Source: Paenibacillus sp. FSL R7-0273
Lineage (GTDB): Bacteria > Bacillota > Bacilli > Paenibacillales > Paenibacillaceae
NCBI RefSeq assembly: GCF_000758625.1
Contig: NZ_CP009283.1
Location: 2,553,501-2,617,500, forward strand
DNA length: 64,000 bases
Direction of reading: 5' to 3'
In this document: piece after piece, positions 61,918 to 64,000 of the stretch
How positions within the stretch are numbered: the stretch's first letter is position 1
Layout of the letters: every line of letters starts with the position of its first letter
Position numbers and translations under genes: made by a program
Notes under the pieces: generated by a model
Seen by the model: the letters and a program-made list of their open reading frames with translations, nothing else
Told to the model about the DNA's origin: nothing
The model's database searches: none

Positions 61918-63249
61918 ATGAACAATGGAAACCATGTAGATAAGAAGGTAGATATTGTGCAGAATGTGGACCGTTATTACCCGGCAAGCGGCAGGGTGAT
62001 CCTGCATGTTGATATGAATGCTTTTTACTGCTCGGTGCATGAAGCGGAGGAGCCGGATCTATACAAAGGAAAGCCTACCGCAGTTGCCGGCAGTGTGGAG
62101 CAGCGCAGGGGGATTATCGTTACCTGTTCCTATGCTGCCCGCAGGTTCGGGATATCTACAGGCATGCAGGTGCAGAAGGCGCTGCACATATGCCCGTCCT
62201 TAACCCTTATTCAGCCGAATTTTCATTTATACCGCAAATATTCCAATGCTTTTATGCAGATTGCCTACAGCTATACCCCGCTGCTAGAAGCGGTATCCAT
62301 CGATGAGTGCTATCTGGACATTACCGGCTCCAAGCAGTTTGGCACCCCGCTGGAAATTGCCGGAGAGATTCAGCGGCGGATTATGGATGAGCTGGGTCTG
62401 CCGTGCTCGATCGGGGTAGCCCCCAATAAGCTTTTGGCCAAAATGGCCTCGGATCTCAAAAAGCCGAACGGCATATCTGTGCTGCGTCTGCGTGATGTCC
62501 CCGAGGTGCTGTGGAACAAGCCGTGCGGCGAAATGTTCGGTATCGGCGGCAAGACGGCTGAAAAGCTGCGCAAGCTGGGCATTTATAATATCGGACAGCT
62601 TGCGGCAGCCGATGAACGGATGCTTACCGACCATTTCGGGGTGATGGGCTCCTGGCTGAAGCGGGCCGGGAATGGTTTAGATTATGGAGTGGTGAATCCC
62701 GAGCGCGAGCAGAGCAAGTCCATCGGGCATACTACGACTCTGCCGAAGGATGTGGTAGGACTGGCTGATGCCAGGCCGATCCTGCTGAATCTGAGCGATC
62801 AGGTAGCACGGCGGCTCCGGAAGCAGGGCCTGGTTGCTGCGGGTGTGCAGCTTACGATCCGGACCCCTGATATGAAGACGATAACGCGATCCCGCCAGCT
62901 GGAGGCTCCTACAGAAACCGCTGAGGATATCTACAAGGTTGTATGCGAGCAGTTTGCCCGGCACTGGAAGGGTGATAAGCCGGTAAGACTGCTTGGCGTA
63001 ACCCTGCAGGGCCTGAGCCCCAAGGAGGAATCCGCGATTCAGCTGGATCTGTTCGATTATGAGCGTCAGCCGAAGAAGGAATCACTGAATAAGGCAATGG
63101 ACATGCTGCGCAACAAATTTGGTGAAAATGCTGTGCTTACTGCCGGAATGCTAAGTGACAGCCATTCGGCCCGCCTGCGTAACCACAAGGAGCGAGGCAC
63201 CTCGCTGCAGAAGGATAACATGGAGCAGGTGGACCCGGAAAAAGCCTGA
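61918..63249 (+). CDS. dinB: DNA polymerase IV (Y family)
   Basis: About 443 residues. The polymerase palm motifs ILHVDMNAFYCSVHEAE and VSIDECYLDIT, with SIGVAPNKLLAKMASDLKKP and the HhH region GIGGKTAEKL, are all present. The C-terminal AIQLDLFDYE is a sliding-clamp-binding motif (QLDLF). It performs translesion synthesis. The start is uncertain: ATG 61918 lacks a clear ribosome site, while TTG 61885 and GTG 61957 are options. No LexA-type box GAAC-n4-GTTC is seen upstream. Confidence 0.92.
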   Translation: MNNGNHVDKKVDIVQNVDRYYPASGRVILHVDMNAFYCSVHEAEEPDLYKGKPTAVAGSVEQRRGIIVTCSYAARRFGISTGMQVQKALHICPSLTLIQPNFHLYRKYSNAFMQIAYSYTPLLEAVSIDECYLDITGSKQFGTPLEIAGEIQRRIMDELGLPCSIGVAPNKLLAKMASDLKKPNGISVLRLRDVPEVLWNKPCGEMFGIGGKTAEKLRKLGIYNIGQLAAADERMLTDHFGVMGSWLKRAGNGLDYGVVNPEREQSKSIGHTTTLPKDVVGLADARPILLNLSDQVARRLRKQGLVAAGVQLTIRTPDMKTITRSRQLEAPTETAEDIYKVVCEQFARHWKGDKPVRLLGVTLQGLSPKEESAIQLDLFDYERQPKKESLNKAMDMLRNKFGENAVLTAGMLSDSHSARLRNHKERGTSLQKDNMEQVDPEKA

Positions 63250-63282
63250 GCGAGCGAATGGGCTTTCAAAGCGGTTAGCTGA

Positions 63283-63651
<369 letters not shown>

Positions 63652-63731
63652 TTCCAGGCTGGCGGCTTCGCACCGGATATGAGGGCCGGATATAAGATTT
63701 AGGCTTATATTTGATTCTTATATACACACAT

Positions 63732-63778
63732 AAAGACATCTCTTCGCCGGTACTTGTCCGGCAGGGATGTCTTTTTTT
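63732..63778 (+). terminator. Terminator of the ferredoxin gene
   Basis: AAAGACATC and GATGTCTTT with inner GCCGG/CCGGC pairing, followed by TTTTTC. Confidence 0.9.
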
Positions 63779-63832
63779 CATGCAGATGCCGATATAAGTA
63801 GAAGAAAGAATTAATGATTCCCGGAGGCCCCG

Positions 63833-64000
63833 ATGAAAAATTCGCAGCATCTTAAGGCTTACGTTCAAATGCACCCGGATAACAAGATGGCATGGTACTT
63901 GCTCGGTAAGGAATACTATAAGAGCGGCCAGGAGGGTAAGGCCAATTATTGCTTTAATATGGCCGGTGAAGTGTATGAGGCTTTTGAACGCAGTAAAGTT
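63833..64000 (+). CDS. TPR-like protein, 3' truncated by the window
   Basis: 56 residues are visible from ATG 63833, 8 bp after CGGAGG. HPDNKMAWYLLGKEYYKSGQEGKANYCFNMAGEVYEAF fits one tetratricopeptide unit. The frame runs off the window end. The rest of the protein and function cannot be judged. Confidence 0.75.
   Translation, partial: MKNSQHLKAYVQMHPDNKMAWYLLGKEYYKSGQEGKANYCFNMAGEVYEAFERSKV

Overview
The window reads as chromosomal DNA of a Paenibacillus-like Firmicute. GC is moderate, Shine-Dalgarno sites are strong (AGGAGG type), TTG and GTG starts are common, and the gene families are those of endospore-forming Bacillales (YitT, YtpB, YugP, YpsC, CshA, the hemE-hemH-hemY order, DUF1450, Gram-positive 6S RNA). 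No rRNA or tRNA gene was seen. The genus is an inference from gene content and style, not from a marker gene.

Layout. 1-2 kb: end of a hybrid histidine kinase, a small membrane protein and a NusG domain II protein. 2-7 kb: a zinc-homeostasis block, with a permease pair (YcgQ/YcgR-like) plus a COG0523 GTPase on the minus strand, and zinc-free ribosomal protein L33, a second COG0523 GTPase (YciC-like), an uncharted 35-residue ORF and zinc-independent S14 on the plus strand. A perfect Zur box lies over the L33 promoter, and a near-perfect one with the same geometry lies before the NusG domain II gene. 7-13 kb: small housekeeping and hypothetical genes, a stand-alone HepT-like protein, a SufR-like regulator and glutamate racemase. 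13.3-15.4 kb: a 51-bp tandem repeat array split by a complete IS3-family element. 15.4-16.3 kb: gene-free DNA with a second, degenerate repeat. 16.3-26.6 kb: LysM-M14 peptidase, HesB-like and DUF1450 proteins, aldo/keto reductase, YpsC methyltransferase, O-methyltransferase, MFS pump and the heme operon. 26.7-27 kb: a second 51-bp array. 27-39 kb: CapA-like protein, GDPD, FAH hydrolase, DUF92, TetR, ABC-F, TPR protein, then a minus-strand group (NAGPA-type glycosidase, M42 peptidase, LapA-like, PepF). 39-50 kb: cold-shock protein, MFS, YtpB terpene synthase, PfkA, MATE pump, DUF4015 protein, YitT, CshA-type helicase and YesL. 50.7-51 kb: 6S RNA. 51-64 kb: thiol peroxidase, rhomboid protease, LysR, YugP, MerR, an ammonium transporter with two GlnR/TnrA-type sites followed by a DUF294-exonuclease pair, JAMM protease, ResA-like thioredoxin, citramalate synthase, DNA polymerase IV, ferredoxin and a partial TPR gene.

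The most coherent regulatory stories are the zinc-starvation block (metallochaperones plus spare ribosomal proteins that free zinc) and the nitrogen-controlled amt unit. The most unusual DNA is the pair of distantly related 51-bp hairpin repeat arrays, one with an IS inserted inside a hairpin unit with a 4-bp duplication, so that the empty site can be reconstructed.
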